From Paenibacillus silviterrae (GTDB lineage Bacteria > Bacillota > Bacilli > Paenibacillales > NBRC-103111), in NCBI RefSeq assembly GCF_030167925.1, contig NZ_JASKUT010000002.1:124001-188000 (forward strand): a stretch of 64,000 nt of DNA, in the 5' to 3' direction. Position 1 is the stretch's first letter; every line of letters begins with the position of its first letter. Positions 1 to 8,198 of the stretch are shown here, one piece after another. The position numbers and the translations under genes were made by a program. The notes beneath the pieces were generated by a model that was not told the DNA's origin, ran no database searches, and saw only the letters and a program-made list of their open reading frames with translations.

Positions 1-290
1 ATAACGACGATATGGCTCTTGGAGCTATTCAAGCGATCGAAGCGGCTGGTCTGGTGCCGGGGAAGGACATCATCATTATTTCGATTGACGGCGTCAAAGA
101 CGGCTTTGTTGCTGCCAGCGAAGGGAAGATTAATTTCATCGTTGAATGCAATCCGCTACTTGGGCCTCAGCTGATGCAGGCGGTACGCGATGTGGTTGAC
201 GGCAAGCAGCTGGCTAAGCGCATCGTTACGAAGGAAGGCGTATTCACATCCGAGGATGCGAAGCGCGAGCTGCCCAATCGTCAATACTAG
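1..290 (+). CDS. Sugar ABC transporter substrate-binding protein, C-terminal part (partial, YtfQ-like)
   Basis: The gene enters from the left edge; the open frame begins at base 3 and stops with TAG at 288-290. The visible 95 or so residues are the C-terminal lobe of a periplasmic-binding-protein-like sugar receptor of the LacI/RbsB fold. They start with NDDMALGAIQAIEAAG, the usual hinge-proximal helix, and carry the VECNPLLGPQ segment typical of YtfQ-like galactofuranose receptors. It is clearly paralogous to the lipoprotein at 4033, which has the same NDDM and VEC-PLLGP segments and the same end. The ATPase and two permease genes follow directly, so this is the receptor of the same transporter. 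The N-terminus and signal peptide lie outside the window, and the exact sugar is not readable. Confidence 0.9.
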   Translation, partial: NDDMALGAIQAIEAAGLVPGKDIIIISIDGVKDGFVAASEGKINFIVECNPLLGPQLMQAVRDVVDGKQLAKRIVTKEGVFTSEDAKRELPNRQY

Positions 291-311
291 AACGAACGAT
301 ATAACAAATAA

Positions 312-350
312 AAAGCCGCTCTATTTACGTTCAACGCATGGAGCGGCTTT
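312..350 (+). terminator. Intergenic hairpin between receptor and ATPase genes
   Basis: A perfect 10-bp stem is formed by AAAGCCGCTC (312-321) and GAGCGGCTTT (341-350) with a 19-base loop. There is no real U-run, and the next ribosome site starts 16 bases later. It may reduce read-through or stabilise the receptor mRNA, so that receptor is made in excess over ATPase and permeases. A full terminator is less likely, because no promoter is evident before 378. Confidence 0.5.
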
Positions 351-377
351 ACTCCTTGAAGGGAACGGAGTGGGGTT

Positions 378-1886
378 ATGAATACATCTCGACCGGTATT
401 GCAAATGTCGGGGATTCACAAGCAATTTCCAGGCGTAAAAGCGTTGACTAACGTGAATTTCCGATTGTTTCCGGGGGAAGTTCACGCATTGATGGGAGAG
501 AACGGTGCGGGGAAATCAACGCTGATTAAAGTTTTGACAGGTGTTCACTCTATTGATCAGGGAACTGTTGAGCTTGAGCAAATCCCGGTCAGGATCGTGA
601 GCCCTCAGGGGGCTCAGAATGCGGGAATCAGTACGGTGTATCAAGAAGTCAACCTGTGCTCGAATTTATCCGTTGCCGAGAACATTTATATCGGTCGCGA
701 GCCGCGTCGTTTCGGACGGATCCTGTGGAAGGAAATGAATCGTAATGCAGCGCAGCTGCTGAAGAAAAGAATGAACCTTGAGATCGACGTTACTCAGCCT
801 TTGCATACGTATTCCGTTGCCGTGCAGCAGCTGGTTGCCATCGCAAGGGCGCTCAATATTTCCGCACAAGTGCTAATCTTGGACGAACCTACGTCCAGTC
901 TGGATCGCGGTGAAGTGATTCAACTTTTCTCTGTCATGTCAAGGCTGAAGAGTGAAGGTCTTGCGATCCTGTTCGTTACGCATTTCCTGGACCAGGTGTA
1001 TGAAATTTCAGATCGAATAACCATTCTCCGTAATGGGGAATTCATTGGCGAATATATGGCAAAGGATCTGCCTCGCTTGGAGCTTGTATCCAAAATGATA
1101 GGTAAGGATCTGCATCTTCTTGAAGAGCTGCCGCAAAAGGCGAGTGAATCAGGAGCTCCGAAGGATGTGTGGTTGGAGGCTGCCAAGCTTGGCAGGAGAG
1201 GCTCCATCGAGCCTGTTGACCTGAAGATTCATAAAGGCGAGGTGGTGGGTCTGGCGGGACTGCTCGGCTCAGGCAGAACGGAGCTGGCCAGATTGTTCTT
1301 CGCGGCCGACCGCGCGGATAGCGGGGAGATCAAGATTAACGGGGCGGCTGCGGCCATTCATACCCCGCGTCAAGCCATTGATCACTCGATCGCCTTCTGC
1401 TCCGAGAATCGGAAGGCCGAAGGAATCATTGACGATTTGACCGTTCGCGAGAATATCATCCTGGCCTTACAGGCTTCGCAGGGCTGGTTTAAAACGATCT
1501 CAAGGAAGCGTCAGGATGAAATCGCAGATGAATATATCAAAGCATTAAACATTAATCCGCCCAATCCGGAGCATCTCATTAAAAATTTAAGCGGCGGCAA
1601 CCAGCAGAAGGTGCTGCTGGCAAGATGGCTGCTGACACAGCCTGAGCTCCTCATCCTTGATGAGCCGACTAGAGGCATCGATATCGGAGCCAAAGCAGAA
1701 ATTCAGAAGCTTGTACTGTCCTTGGCGCAGAAGGGGATGTCCGTACTGTTCATCTCCTCTGAGCTGGAGGAAGTGCTTCGGGTCAGCGAGAAAATCGTCG
1801 TCCTTCGGGATCGGCACAAGGTTCAGGAGATATCCGGGCTAGACAAGAGTCAAAAGAACGTCATGAAAGCAATAGCAGGAGGCTGA
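378..1886 (+). CDS. Sugar ABC transporter ATP-binding protein (YtfR/RbsA-like, duplicated ATPase)
   Basis: The 502-residue cytoplasmic ATPase energises uptake of a pentose or hexofuranose through the two permeases encoded next. It has two ABC cassettes, as in all RbsA/MglA/YtfR family members. The first has a Walker A GENGAGKST (about residue 40) and a Walker B LILDEPTSSL. The second has a degenerate Walker A (GLLGSGRTE), the signature LSGGNQQK and LLILDEPTRGID. The length is normal for the family. ATG 378 is preceded by a GGAG ribosome site at 367-370. The downstream permease begins 4 bases after the stop, so translation is probably coupled. The gene order receptor-ATPase-permease-permease with two different permeases matches the E. 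coli ytfQRT-yjfF galactofuranose importer; the substrate here is inference from that order. Confidence 0.93.
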   Translation: MNTSRPVLQMSGIHKQFPGVKALTNVNFRLFPGEVHALMGENGAGKSTLIKVLTGVHSIDQGTVELEQIPVRIVSPQGAQNAGISTVYQEVNLCSNLSVAENIYIGREPRRFGRILWKEMNRNAAQLLKKRMNLEIDVTQPLHTYSVAVQQLVAIARALNISAQVLILDEPTSSLDRGEVIQLFSVMSRLKSEGLAILFVTHFLDQVYEISDRITILRNGEFIGEYMAKDLPRLELVSKMIGKDLHLLEELPQKASESGAPKDVWLEAAKLGRRGSIEPVDLKIHKGEVVGLAGLLGSGRTELARLFFAADRADSGEIKINGAAAAIHTPRQAIDHSIAFCSENRKAEGIIDDLTVRENIILALQASQGWFKTISRKRQDEIADEYIKALNINPPNPEHLIKNLSGGNQQKVLLARWLLTQPELLILDEPTRGIDIGAKAEIQKLVLSLAQKGMSVLFISSELEEVLRVSEKIVVLRDRHKVQEISGLDKSQKNVMKAIAGG

Positions 1887-1890
1887 ACCT

Positions 1891-2919
1891 ATGGCAAAGC
1901 ATCATCTATTCTGGCCGCTGACCGTACTCGGCGCATTATTACTATTCAATCTGTTTTACTCTCCGGAGTTTTTCTCGATTAAGATTCGCGATGGGCATTT
2001 ATATGGCACTTTGATAGATATTCTCAATTTCGGTGCACCGCTGATCATTGTGGCCATAGGCATGACCCTGGTTATCGCTACGGGAGGGATCGACTTGTCT
2101 GTCGGATCGATCGTTGCCATCTCCGGAGCGATGGCTTGCTTCTTAATCGGCAGCGGTACAGAACAGGATACGGTGGGCGTGGTGCTGTCGGCAGTCGGCG
2201 TAGCCTTGTTGCTTTCCTTGGCATTAGGAATATGGAATAGCTTCCTTGTTGCCAATATCGGTATGCAGGCGATCATCGCGACATTGATCCTAATGGTAGC
2301 GGGCCGAGGGATCGCCCAGCTGATCACGAACGGACAAATTATTACCGTATCCAGCACCTCGTACAAATTTATTGGAGCGGGATCGCTGGCAACCCTCCCT
2401 TTTTCTATCTTTATCGTGGCCGCGGTATTCACAATTGCCGCATGGCTCACCAGGAAGACGGCATTGGGACTATTTATTGAAGCTGTCGGCTGCAAGCCGA
2501 CGGCAAGCCGGCTTGCCGGAATACGCTCCAAAACCGTATTGTACGCCGTGTACATGTTCTGTGGCCTTTGCGCCGGAATTGCGGGACTTATCCTGAGCTC
2601 GAACGTATCTAGTGCTGACGGCAATAATGCCGGCCTTTGGTACGAGCTTGACGCTATTCTAGCGGTCGTTATCGGAGGTACGTCACTCACCGGCGGACGA
2701 TTTTATTTGACCGGAACCTTGGTTGGGGCGCTTGTCATTCAGACACTGACCACGACCATTTATATGATCGGTGTTCCCCCGGAAATTACACTTGTAGTGA
2801 AAGCATTTGTCGTACTGGCTGTGTGCTTGGTCCAGTCCGAGCCATTTCGCAAAACTCTCGCGCTCCGCGCAAAAACACGTCATTACGGGGCAGAACGGGA
2901 GGTGAAGCATCGTGCTTAA
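1891..2919 (+). CDS. Sugar ABC transporter permease (YtfT-like, RbsC family)
   Basis: This 342-residue polytopic membrane protein of the BPD_transp_2 family (RbsC/YtfT type) is one half of the translocation pore. About eight to ten hydrophobic segments are visible. The family motif GMTLVIATGGIDLSVGS occurs near residue 58 and AVVIGGTSLTGG near residue 262. The start ATG 1891 is served by AGGAGG at about 1875-1881, inside the end of the ATPase gene, indicating tight operon coupling. The last 8 bases overlap the next permease gene. Two non-identical permeases suggest a heterodimeric pore, as in YtfT/YjfF rather than the RbsC homodimer. Confidence 0.92.
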   Translation: MAKHHLFWPLTVLGALLLFNLFYSPEFFSIKIRDGHLYGTLIDILNFGAPLIIVAIGMTLVIATGGIDLSVGSIVAISGAMACFLIGSGTEQDTVGVVLSAVGVALLLSLALGIWNSFLVANIGMQAIIATLILMVAGRGIAQLITNGQIITVSSTSYKFIGAGSLATLPFSIFIVAAVFTIAAWLTRKTALGLFIEAVGCKPTASRLAGIRSKTVLYAVYMFCGLCAGIAGLILSSNVSSADGNNAGLWYELDAILAVVIGGTSLTGGRFYLTGTLVGALVIQTLTTTIYMIGVPPEITLVVKAFVVLAVCLVQSEPFRKTLALRAKTRHYGAEREVKHRA

Positions 2920-3877
2920 ACGTCAACATATTCCTATTCTCGTAACGATAGGCCTCTTCTTTTTTTTGTTTGCTATCGGTTCCTTTAAATATACGGGTTT
3001 TTTCTCCGCACAGGTTCTTCTGAACCTGCTAATTGATAACGCCTTTTTGTTAATAGCGGGCGTAGGCATGACGTTTGTTATTTTAACCGGCGGCATTGAT
3101 CTGTCCGTTGGCTCCATGATTGCCTTAACTACCATGGTATCTGCAAGCCTGGTTCAAGCGGGATGGTCACCCTTGGCTGTCATACCGCTAGTGCTGCTGA
3201 TCGGTTCCTGCTTCGGCGGCGCCATGGGAGCCATCATTCATTATTTTAAAATCCAGCCGTTCATTGTGACCTTGGCAGGCATGTTTCTGGCAAGAGGGCT
3301 TTGTTATCTGATCAGCATCAATACCATTACGATTGACCACCCGTTCTATACTTCGATGGCGCAGACCAAAATCAATCTGCCTGGCGGCAATTATATCTCC
3401 ATCAGCGTGATGATTGCTCTGTTAGTCGTGTGCTTGGGCTTCTATACGGCGCATTATACCCGTTTTGGCCGTAATACCTATGCCCTGGGAGGGAGCGAGC
3501 AATCCTCCTTACTGATGGGCCTTCCCGTAGCGAGAACGAAGGTGTTAGTGTATACCTTCAGCGGTTTTTGCTCTGCTCTGGCGGGCGTTGTATTTACTTT
3601 CTATATGCTGTCCGGTTACGGATTGCATGCGATGGGCATGGAGCTTGACGCCATTGCAGCGGTGGTGATCGGCGGCACCCTACTGACAGGAGGTGTTGGA
3701 TACATCGTAGGCACCTTCTTCGGAGTCATGATACAGGGCGTTATCCAAACCATCATTAGCTTTGAGGGAACGCTTAGCTCCTGGTGGACGAAGATCGTCA
3801 TCGGAATCCTGCTTTTCTCCTTCATTTTAATGCAGAGATTGCTGAGCGAGCGTGCTTGGCTTCAACGCAAATCATAA
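2912..3877 (+). CDS. Sugar ABC transporter permease (YjfF-like, RbsC family)
   Basis: This 321-residue second permease of the same importer has the same family motifs as its neighbour (GMTFVILTGGIDLSVGS near residue 52, AAVVIGGTLLTGG near residue 248) but is clearly diverged from it. The start is GTG 2912, overlapping the previous gene by 8 bases, with CGGGAGG at about 2896-2902 as ribosome site. It is the last gene of the transporter operon; a strong terminator follows within 10 bases. The YjfF assignment rests on position and on pairing with the YtfT-like permease. Confidence 0.9.
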   Translation: MLKRQHIPILVTIGLFFFLFAIGSFKYTGFFSAQVLLNLLIDNAFLLIAGVGMTFVILTGGIDLSVGSMIALTTMVSASLVQAGWSPLAVIPLVLLIGSCFGGAMGAIIHYFKIQPFIVTLAGMFLARGLCYLISINTITIDHPFYTSMAQTKINLPGGNYISISVMIALLVVCLGFYTAHYTRFGRNTYALGGSEQSSLLMGLPVARTKVLVYTFSGFCSALAGVVFTFYMLSGYGLHAMGMELDAIAAVVIGGTLLTGGVGYIVGTFFGVMIQGVIQTIISFEGTLSSWWTKIVIGILLFSFILMQRLLSERAWLQRKS

Positions 3878-3886
3878 ACAAGACAT

Positions 3887-3934
3887 AAAACAGGAGCGGA
3901 CAGGAAGCGGACTCTCCTGTTTTTTCCTTTTTTT
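3887..3934 (+). terminator. Rho-independent terminator of the sugar transporter operon
   Basis: The stem AAAACAGGAG (3887-3896) pairs with CTCCTGTTTT (3914-3923), followed by a long T-rich run interrupted by two C residues. It lies 10 bases after the second permease and ends the operon. Confidence 0.85.
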
Positions 3935-3983
3935 TCATAGGTTTCGGTTGTCAAGCCTTCCTTCTCCATACTAAAATACTTAT

Positions 3984-3997
3984 AGTAAGCGCTTCCT
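3984..3997. promoter_or_regulatory. Degenerate cre-like site upstream of the second receptor gene
   Basis: The 14-mer AGTAAGCGCTTCCT has the palindromic cre core AAGCGCTT but three mismatches to TGWNANCGNTNWCA. It lies 36 bases before the ATG at 4033, where CcpA could block transcription. It is offered as weak evidence for catabolite repression of this receptor gene. Confidence 0.3.
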
Positions 3998-4032
3998 GAT
4001 ATTGTGAGTTTGCTTGTGTAGGGGGAGATAAA

Positions 4033-5082
4033 ATGGAGCGTGAGAAGAAGAGTGGCGCGCTTGGGAGCCTGTTCAAAGTCCTCTCTATCCTTTGTATTAT
4101 ATTACTTAGCATAAGCTGCAGTGTTACGGATGAGAAGCAGCGCCCGGCCAAACTATCGACGACAGAGCCTGATACTAAATTGCTATCCGCACCGGTGCAG
4201 AGAAAAATAACCATGGGCTTCTCACAGCTGGGCTCGGAAAGCGAGTGGAGGAAGGCGAACACCGCCTCGATTCAAGAGGCTGCCAGAGAAGCGGGTATCG
4301 ATCTATTGTTCGCAAACGCAGAGCAGTCGCAAGCAAGTCAATTTGACGCGATAAGGTCCTTTGTCGAGCAGAAGGTAGACGTGATTGCGATTGCCCCGGT
4401 TGTTGAGAAAGGATGGGAGCCGATCCTTAGGGATGTGAAGCAGGCGGGAATCCCTGTCATCATCATCGACCGATTGGTCGAGGTGTCAGACCCAACGCTG
4501 TATGTGTCTTTTATCGGTTCCGATTTCTACGAAGAGGGCAAAAAGGCAGGCAAGTATGTGCTTGATAAAATTGCCAAGCTCCCGGATACTGTCGGGATGG
4601 TTGAATTGAAGGGAACGGAAGGCTCGACGCCATCGATTGCCAGAGGCTTGGGCTTCAGGGATGTAATCGAGCAACGGACCGGCATCCATATTCTTCAGAG
4701 CGAATATGCAGGCTTTACCTTTGAAGAGGGAAAGAAGGTTATGGCTTCACTATTGCAATCCCATGGAAAGAAGATACAAGTACTTTACTCGCATAATGAT
4801 GATATGGCCATCGGAGCCATCGAAGCCATTGAGGAATTCGGGTTAAGGCCGGGGAAGGATATTATTATCGTTTCCGTTGACGGTACAAGAAGGGCGCTTG
4901 AGAAACTTCTGGAAGGAAAAATCAATAGTGTAGTCGAATGCAGTCCGCTGCTCGGACCTAACCTTGTTCAGGCGGTCAAGGAGCTTATGGATGGACGTAT
5001 TTTGCCGAAACGAATCGTAACGCCGGAGACCATCTTTACGGGTGCGACTGCTGAGAAAGAGATTGCAACTCGAAAGTATTGA
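4033..5082 (+). CDS. Sugar-binding lipoprotein (YtfQ-like), second receptor
   Basis: This 349-residue extracytoplasmic receptor has an N-terminal hydrophobic segment ending in a lipobox-like LSISCS, so Cys 33 or so would carry lipid and anchor it to the outer face of the membrane. The mature part is a Peripla_BP_4 fold: KITMGFSQLGSESEWRKANT resembles the YtfQ opening, and YSHNDDMAIGAIEAIE and VECSPLLGP match the receptor at the left edge. The ribosome site GGGGGAG at 4021-4027 supports ATG 4033. It stands alone after a terminator, so it is transcribed separately from the transporter and may feed it with a second sugar or act as a high-affinity receptor. A sensory role is possible, but no kinase lies next to it. 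Confidence 0.88.
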   Translation: MEREKKSGALGSLFKVLSILCIILLSISCSVTDEKQRPAKLSTTEPDTKLLSAPVQRKITMGFSQLGSESEWRKANTASIQEAAREAGIDLLFANAEQSQASQFDAIRSFVEQKVDVIAIAPVVEKGWEPILRDVKQAGIPVIIIDRLVEVSDPTLYVSFIGSDFYEEGKKAGKYVLDKIAKLPDTVGMVELKGTEGSTPSIARGLGFRDVIEQRTGIHILQSEYAGFTFEEGKKVMASLLQSHGKKIQVLYSHNDDMAIGAIEAIEEFGLRPGKDIIIVSVDGTRRALEKLLEGKINSVVECSPLLGPNLVQAVKELMDGRILPKRIVTPETIFTGATAEKEIATRKY

Positions 5083-5162
5083 TAAAGGCATGCATGCCAA
5101 GGGCCGGGTATCCCTTGATGGATTTAATAGCCTGTCTGCCCAAATCAATCGATCTCGTATAG

Positions 5163-5177
5163 AGAACGTTTCGTTCT
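5163..5177. promoter_or_regulatory. Inverted repeat upstream of methyltransferase promoter
   Basis: AGAACG-TTT-CGTTCT forms perfect 6-bp arms with a 3-base spacer, 33 bases upstream of the -35 box at 5210. It could be an operator; no regulator is encoded beside it. Confidence 0.3.
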
Positions 5178-5209
5178 AAATGATATATTTTTCATATGGA
5201 TTCCAATCC

Positions 5210-5238
5210 TTTACACTAGCGTTATAAGGAAGTATATT
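5210..5238 (+). promoter_or_regulatory. Sigma-A-type promoter of the methyltransferase gene
   Basis: TTTACA (5210-5215) and TATATT (5233-5238) are separated by 17 bp. The expected start of transcription lies near 5245, giving a leader of fewer than 20 bases that already includes the GGGGG ribosome site. Confidence 0.5.
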
Positions 5239-5261
5239 CCATATAATGGGGGATGGATTCC

Positions 5262-5936
5262 ATGCTGAATTACGATTCGTTTGCCGAACAGTACGATGCG
5301 ATGGTCAAACAAGGCGTTCCGAGAAAAGTTCATAAGTACATTGTGGAACAGGTAAGCAAGGAGATGGATCTGAGCGGCAAAGAGCTCTGTGATTTGGGCT
5401 GCGGTCAAGGCGAGCTCGCAGATCGATTGCAGCGTCTTGGCGCCAGGGTCACGGGTGTTGATTACAGCCATGCGATGCTCGATCTGGCGAGAAAGCTGAC
5501 AGCTGAAGTGCTATGGGTCCGGGATGACGCCATGACCCTTCGGACGCTGCAGGATGAATCGTTCGATGTGGTCGTCTCGAGCATCATGCTGATGGACCTT
5601 CCGGACCATGAGGCGGTGTTTCGACAGAGCCACCGCATTCTGAAGCATGGAGGGATCATGATCTGGCTGGTTATGCATCCTTGCTTCCAGTCCCCCTTCA
5701 GTCATCCTCTGGATGACGGTGCCAGAAAGGTATACCAATATGCTCCGCAGTTTTGGAAATCTCATGGGACCGGCACGCTTCGCTCAACGCTGGGCGCTTA
5801 CCACCGTCCGGTTGCCGAATATCTCAACGGCTTCATGGGAGCGGGCTTTGCATTGAAGCGGGTGCTGGAGCCCGGATATGAGACAGCTAACGATTCCGTT
5901 ATCCAGCACTTTGGGGCGATAGGTTACAAAGTATGA
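5262..5936 (+). CDS. Class I SAM-dependent methyltransferase
   Basis: The product is a cytoplasmic methyltransferase of the Methyltransf_11/25 type, 224 residues from ATG 5262. Motif I is DLGCGQGELADRL (about residues 43-55), which binds S-adenosylmethionine. A GVDYSHAMLDLA segment gives the acidic post-I residue, and VVSSIMLMDLPD corresponds to the motif IV region. An alternative ATG at 5253 directly abuts the GGGGG ribosome site (5248-5252), so 5262 with 9-base spacing is preferred. The substrate cannot be told. The stop TGA overlaps the first codons of a Nudix hydrolase remnant in another frame, so part of an older operon has decayed behind it. Confidence 0.85.
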   Translation: MLNYDSFAEQYDAMVKQGVPRKVHKYIVEQVSKEMDLSGKELCDLGCGQGELADRLQRLGARVTGVDYSHAMLDLARKLTAEVLWVRDDAMTLRTLQDESFDVVVSSIMLMDLPDHEAVFRQSHRILKHGGIMIWLVMHPCFQSPFSHPLDDGARKVYQYAPQFWKSHGTGTLRSTLGAYHRPVAEYLNGFMGAGFALKRVLEPGYETANDSVIQHFGAIGYKV

Positions 5937-6126
5937 ACCGGAGGCGAAGAAGCCGGATCCGAATCAAATCGGAGTGAAGTGGATCCCTGTCTCCGATCTA
6001 GAAGGGATCCGGCTCTATCCCGAAATCAATCAAGACATTATCGATTATTATCATGGCAGAGCCTATCGCAATTATGTGGAAGAGCAGCAGATCCAGCAAA
6101 GCAAGAAGGCTGCCGGGCCTACATGA
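5932..6126 (+). pseudogene. C-terminal remnant of a Nudix hydrolase
   Basis: A frame without start codon stays open from inside the methyltransferase stop region to TGA 6124-6126 (65 codons). It reads like the tail of a Nudix hydrolase: a segment NQIGVKWIPVSDLEGIRLYP is followed by a charged helical end with a QQIQQSKKAAG tail. The HQIGLEWVPL-type strand followed by L-x-x-x-x-L-Y-P is a common ending of small Nudix proteins. The Nudix box itself is absent, so the fragment cannot be active. A deletion that fused the methyltransferase end to the hydrolase tail would explain the arrangement. Confidence 0.6.
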
Positions 6127-6139
6127 AGGAGGATCCGGG

Positions 6140-6766
6140 TTGAAAAAACACATCGTCGGGATTGCGTGCGCGGTTGTCTTGTTAGCTGCGACAGCAGCAT
6201 ATGCGTCGGACACGATACAATCGGTTAGGCAGGTGCTGGTTCAAGGAGGACCGCTGAAAACCGATCTTCAGGTAACGGAAGACGGTACGACAATGGTATC
6301 GGCAAGAGCTCTTGCCGAGGCCCTCGGAGCCAAGGTGGAATGGAACGAGACCGACAATACGGTCGACATTACGAATTCATATCGCGAGTTCGTAGCTGCA
6401 CTTCTCAATGGCAAATACAATCTTACCTATGAGGTTATTGCTAGTAAACCGGATACGACGATCGTTTACTCCAAGGGATACCAAGAGGTGCCTTCTAATA
6501 CCGATTTTCAAAAGCTGTTTTTGTTGCTGCTTATAGAGCAGTTGGATCCGCAGATACAAACGAAGCAGATCGAATTCTGGTCCGATAAGGAGCATGCTCT
6601 CTCGTTTGCCGCGGGGACTTTCGTAGAAGATGGTTTGGAAGGCTGGACCGGAATGAATTCACGATTTGCCGTGTTGGCGAAGGAAGGGGAGCGGGTGTCC
6701 CTCTCGCATATTCTTAGCGTGCATGAGCGTGACTGGATCACCATTGGCAAATACAATCAACCTTAG
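6140..6766 (+). CDS. Secreted protein with copper-amine-oxidase-N-like domain
   Basis: Start TTG 6140 has a strong AAGGAGG at 6126-6132; an in-frame ATG at 6053 lies within the Nudix remnant and lacks a ribosome site. The 208-residue product opens with a signal peptide (LKKHIVGIACAVVLLAATAAYASD). It is followed by a Cu_amine_oxidN1-type stalk domain: VRQVLVQGGPLKTDLQVT, then SARALAEALGAKVEWN and TVDI. These domains are cell-wall or spore-associated modules in Bacillales and do not imply amine oxidase activity. The remaining 130 residues have no recognised domain. The function is unknown. It ends before a convergent hairpin shared with the P450 gene. Confidence 0.72.
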   Translation: MKKHIVGIACAVVLLAATAAYASDTIQSVRQVLVQGGPLKTDLQVTEDGTTMVSARALAEALGAKVEWNETDNTVDITNSYREFVAALLNGKYNLTYEVIASKPDTTIVYSKGYQEVPSNTDFQKLFLLLLIEQLDPQIQTKQIEFWSDKEHALSFAAGTFVEDGLEGWTGMNSRFAVLAKEGERVSLSHILSVHERDWITIGKYNQP

Positions 6767-6792
6767 GGATTATGCAAGCTATAATTACATGG

Positions 6793-6840
6793 ATGAAGAA
6801 GCTCTCTCTAAATCTCCCTAAGGAGCGAGAGCTTCTTCAT
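6793..6840. terminator. Bidirectional hairpin between convergent genes
   Basis: ATGAAGAAGCTCTC (6793-6806) pairs perfectly over 14 bp with GAGAGCTTCTTCAT (6827-6840), loop 20 bases. It sits between the ends of the secreted protein gene and the minus-strand P450 and can serve both, although no long U-run follows on either side. Confidence 0.7.
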
Positions 6841-6860
6841 AATGCTTACGGACATTGAGG

Positions 6861-8051
6861 CTAGCTACGTTGAAACGAGATCGGATACTGCTTCATTCCG
6901 AAGACGAACGAGCTTGGGATCGGGGGAGTGGGCTTGCCGGGAATTTGACGAATGTCTCGAATGTGCCGAAGCAGAAGCTCAAAGGCAATCCGGCCCTCCA
7001 ACCGTGCGAGCGGCGCGCCTAAGCAGAAATGAATGCCGAAGCCGAAGGAGATGTGCGGATTCGGCTTGCGGTGAAGATTGAATTGCTCGGCTGCTGTAAA
7101 CTTGGCTTCATCCCGGTTGGCTGCCCCGACCCAAGAGATGACCTGCTCTCCCGCCTTGATCGTATGTCCTCCAATCATTGTATCCTTGGCAGCAACGCGT
7201 CCGATGGCTACGATCGGTGGGTAGAATCTCAGTACTTCTTCGACGAACCCGGGGATCAATTCCAGGTTGTTCTCCAGCTCGGTTTGGAGCTCCGGCCGCT
7301 CTGCCAACAGCCTTACGCCGTTCGTAATGAGATTGGTGGTCGTCTCATTGCCCGCAGCCAGAAGCAGAATACAGAAGTGTATCAGCTCCCGCTCCGACAA
7401 ACGCTCGCCCTCAATTTCCGCTTGAAGCAGCGCCGAGATTAGATCGTCCTGCAGCTGCTGACTACGCTGCTCCAATATCCCCTTAAAGTATTGGCTAAGC
7501 TCCATGACGACTTGAATTCGCTTCTCGTTCAGCCGTTGGAATGCCTCATCGGATACTCCCTCTGCGCTTTCAACCAGCGAATCGGACCAGCGCTTAAACA
7601 GCTGCCTGTCCTTCGACGGCACACCCAGCAGCTCGGCGATAACGATTACGGGCAATGGTGTTGCCAGCTCCGCAACGACATCCATCTCCTCTCCGGTTAT
7701 CGCAGCCAGAAGTTCCTCGGTAACCGAGCGAATTCTTGGGGCCAAGCCCTCTATGACTCGGGGGGTAAAGGCTTTATTGACCAGATCGCGCATCTGGGTA
7801 TGCTTGGGAGGATCCATGAACAGCAAATTTTGCCCCCCTGCATTGCTTCTCACAGAGGAGAAGGTAGCAGCATCCTTGAGAATTCGGTGAACCTCTTCGT
7901 AGGTGAACACGTCCCAGCAGCTTCTTACGGGATCGTAACGTACGGGCGTTTCTTTCCTGAGCTTGGACAGAAGCTCAAAGGGGTTGAGACGCTTCTCCAG
8001 CGTATCCAGCTCCGGCATGCTTAAGTTATTGGCATATTTAGTTGGATTCAT
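6861..8051 (-). CDS. Cytochrome P450 (CYP109/CYP107-like), first copy
   Basis: A soluble 396-residue bacterial class I P450 monooxygenase. The I-helix oxygen-binding motif is LLAAGNETTTNLI, the K-helix ExxR is in EEVLRF, and the heme ligand is Cys 343 in FGFGIHFCLGAPLAR. The start ATG at 8051 is chosen because AGAGGAG precedes it at 9-base spacing; a frame extending to 8102 has no ribosome site. It is related over its whole length to the P450 at 11530 (shared PLPVIVIAELLG and FCLGAPLARLE), so the two are products of an old duplication. No ferredoxin or reductase is encoded nearby. The substrate is unknown; fatty acids or terpenoids are usual for CYP109-type enzymes. It is divergent from the NAD-salvage operon. 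Confidence 0.93.
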   Translation of the reverse strand: MNPTKYANNLSMPELDTLEKRLNPFELLSKLRKETPVRYDPVRSCWDVFTYEEVHRILKDAATFSSVRSNAGGQNLLFMDPPKHTQMRDLVNKAFTPRVIEGLAPRIRSVTEELLAAITGEEMDVVAELATPLPVIVIAELLGVPSKDRQLFKRWSDSLVESAEGVSDEAFQRLNEKRIQVVMELSQYFKGILEQRSQQLQDDLISALLQAEIEGERLSERELIHFCILLLAAGNETTTNLITNGVRLLAERPELQTELENNLELIPGFVEEVLRFYPPIVAIGRVAAKDTMIGGHTIKAGEQVISWVGAANRDEAKFTAAEQFNLHRKPNPHISFGFGIHFCLGAPLARLEGRIAFELLLRHIRDIRQIPGKPTPPIPSSFVFGMKQYPISFQRS

Positions 8052-8087
8052 CGGCTTGCTCCTCTTCAAACAATGGAATAAATTCAC

Positions 8088-8113
8088 GGTTAGCATTTCC
8101 ACTTTTGCTAACC
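8088..8113. promoter_or_regulatory. Palindrome in front of the first P450 gene
   Basis: GGTTAGC (8088-8094) and GCTAACC (8107-8113) form perfect 7-bp arms with a 12-base spacer, 37 bases upstream of the P450 start. The site suits a dimeric repressor. It differs from the palindrome in front of the divergent Nudix regulator gene, so the two directions may be controlled separately. Confidence 0.5.
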
Positions 8114-8161
8114 AGTATTAGGAAAATAAAGCCCGTTTTCTTAAATGTCATAATGAAAGTA

Positions 8162-8190
8162 TTGACTTGTTGTATATGCTGGAATATAAT
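8162..8190 (+). promoter_or_regulatory. Sigma-A promoter of the NAD-salvage operon
   Basis: TTGACT (8162-8167) and a perfect TATAAT (8185-8190) with a 17-bp spacer lie 48 bases before the TTG start of the first gene. It is one of the best promoter matches in the window. Confidence 0.8.
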
Positions 8191-8198
8191 CTAAGTAA

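Noticed and set aside
1956..2690. 244-codon minus-strand frame inside the YtfT-like permease
   Set aside because: Antisense of a membrane protein gene, which often leaves long open reverse frames.
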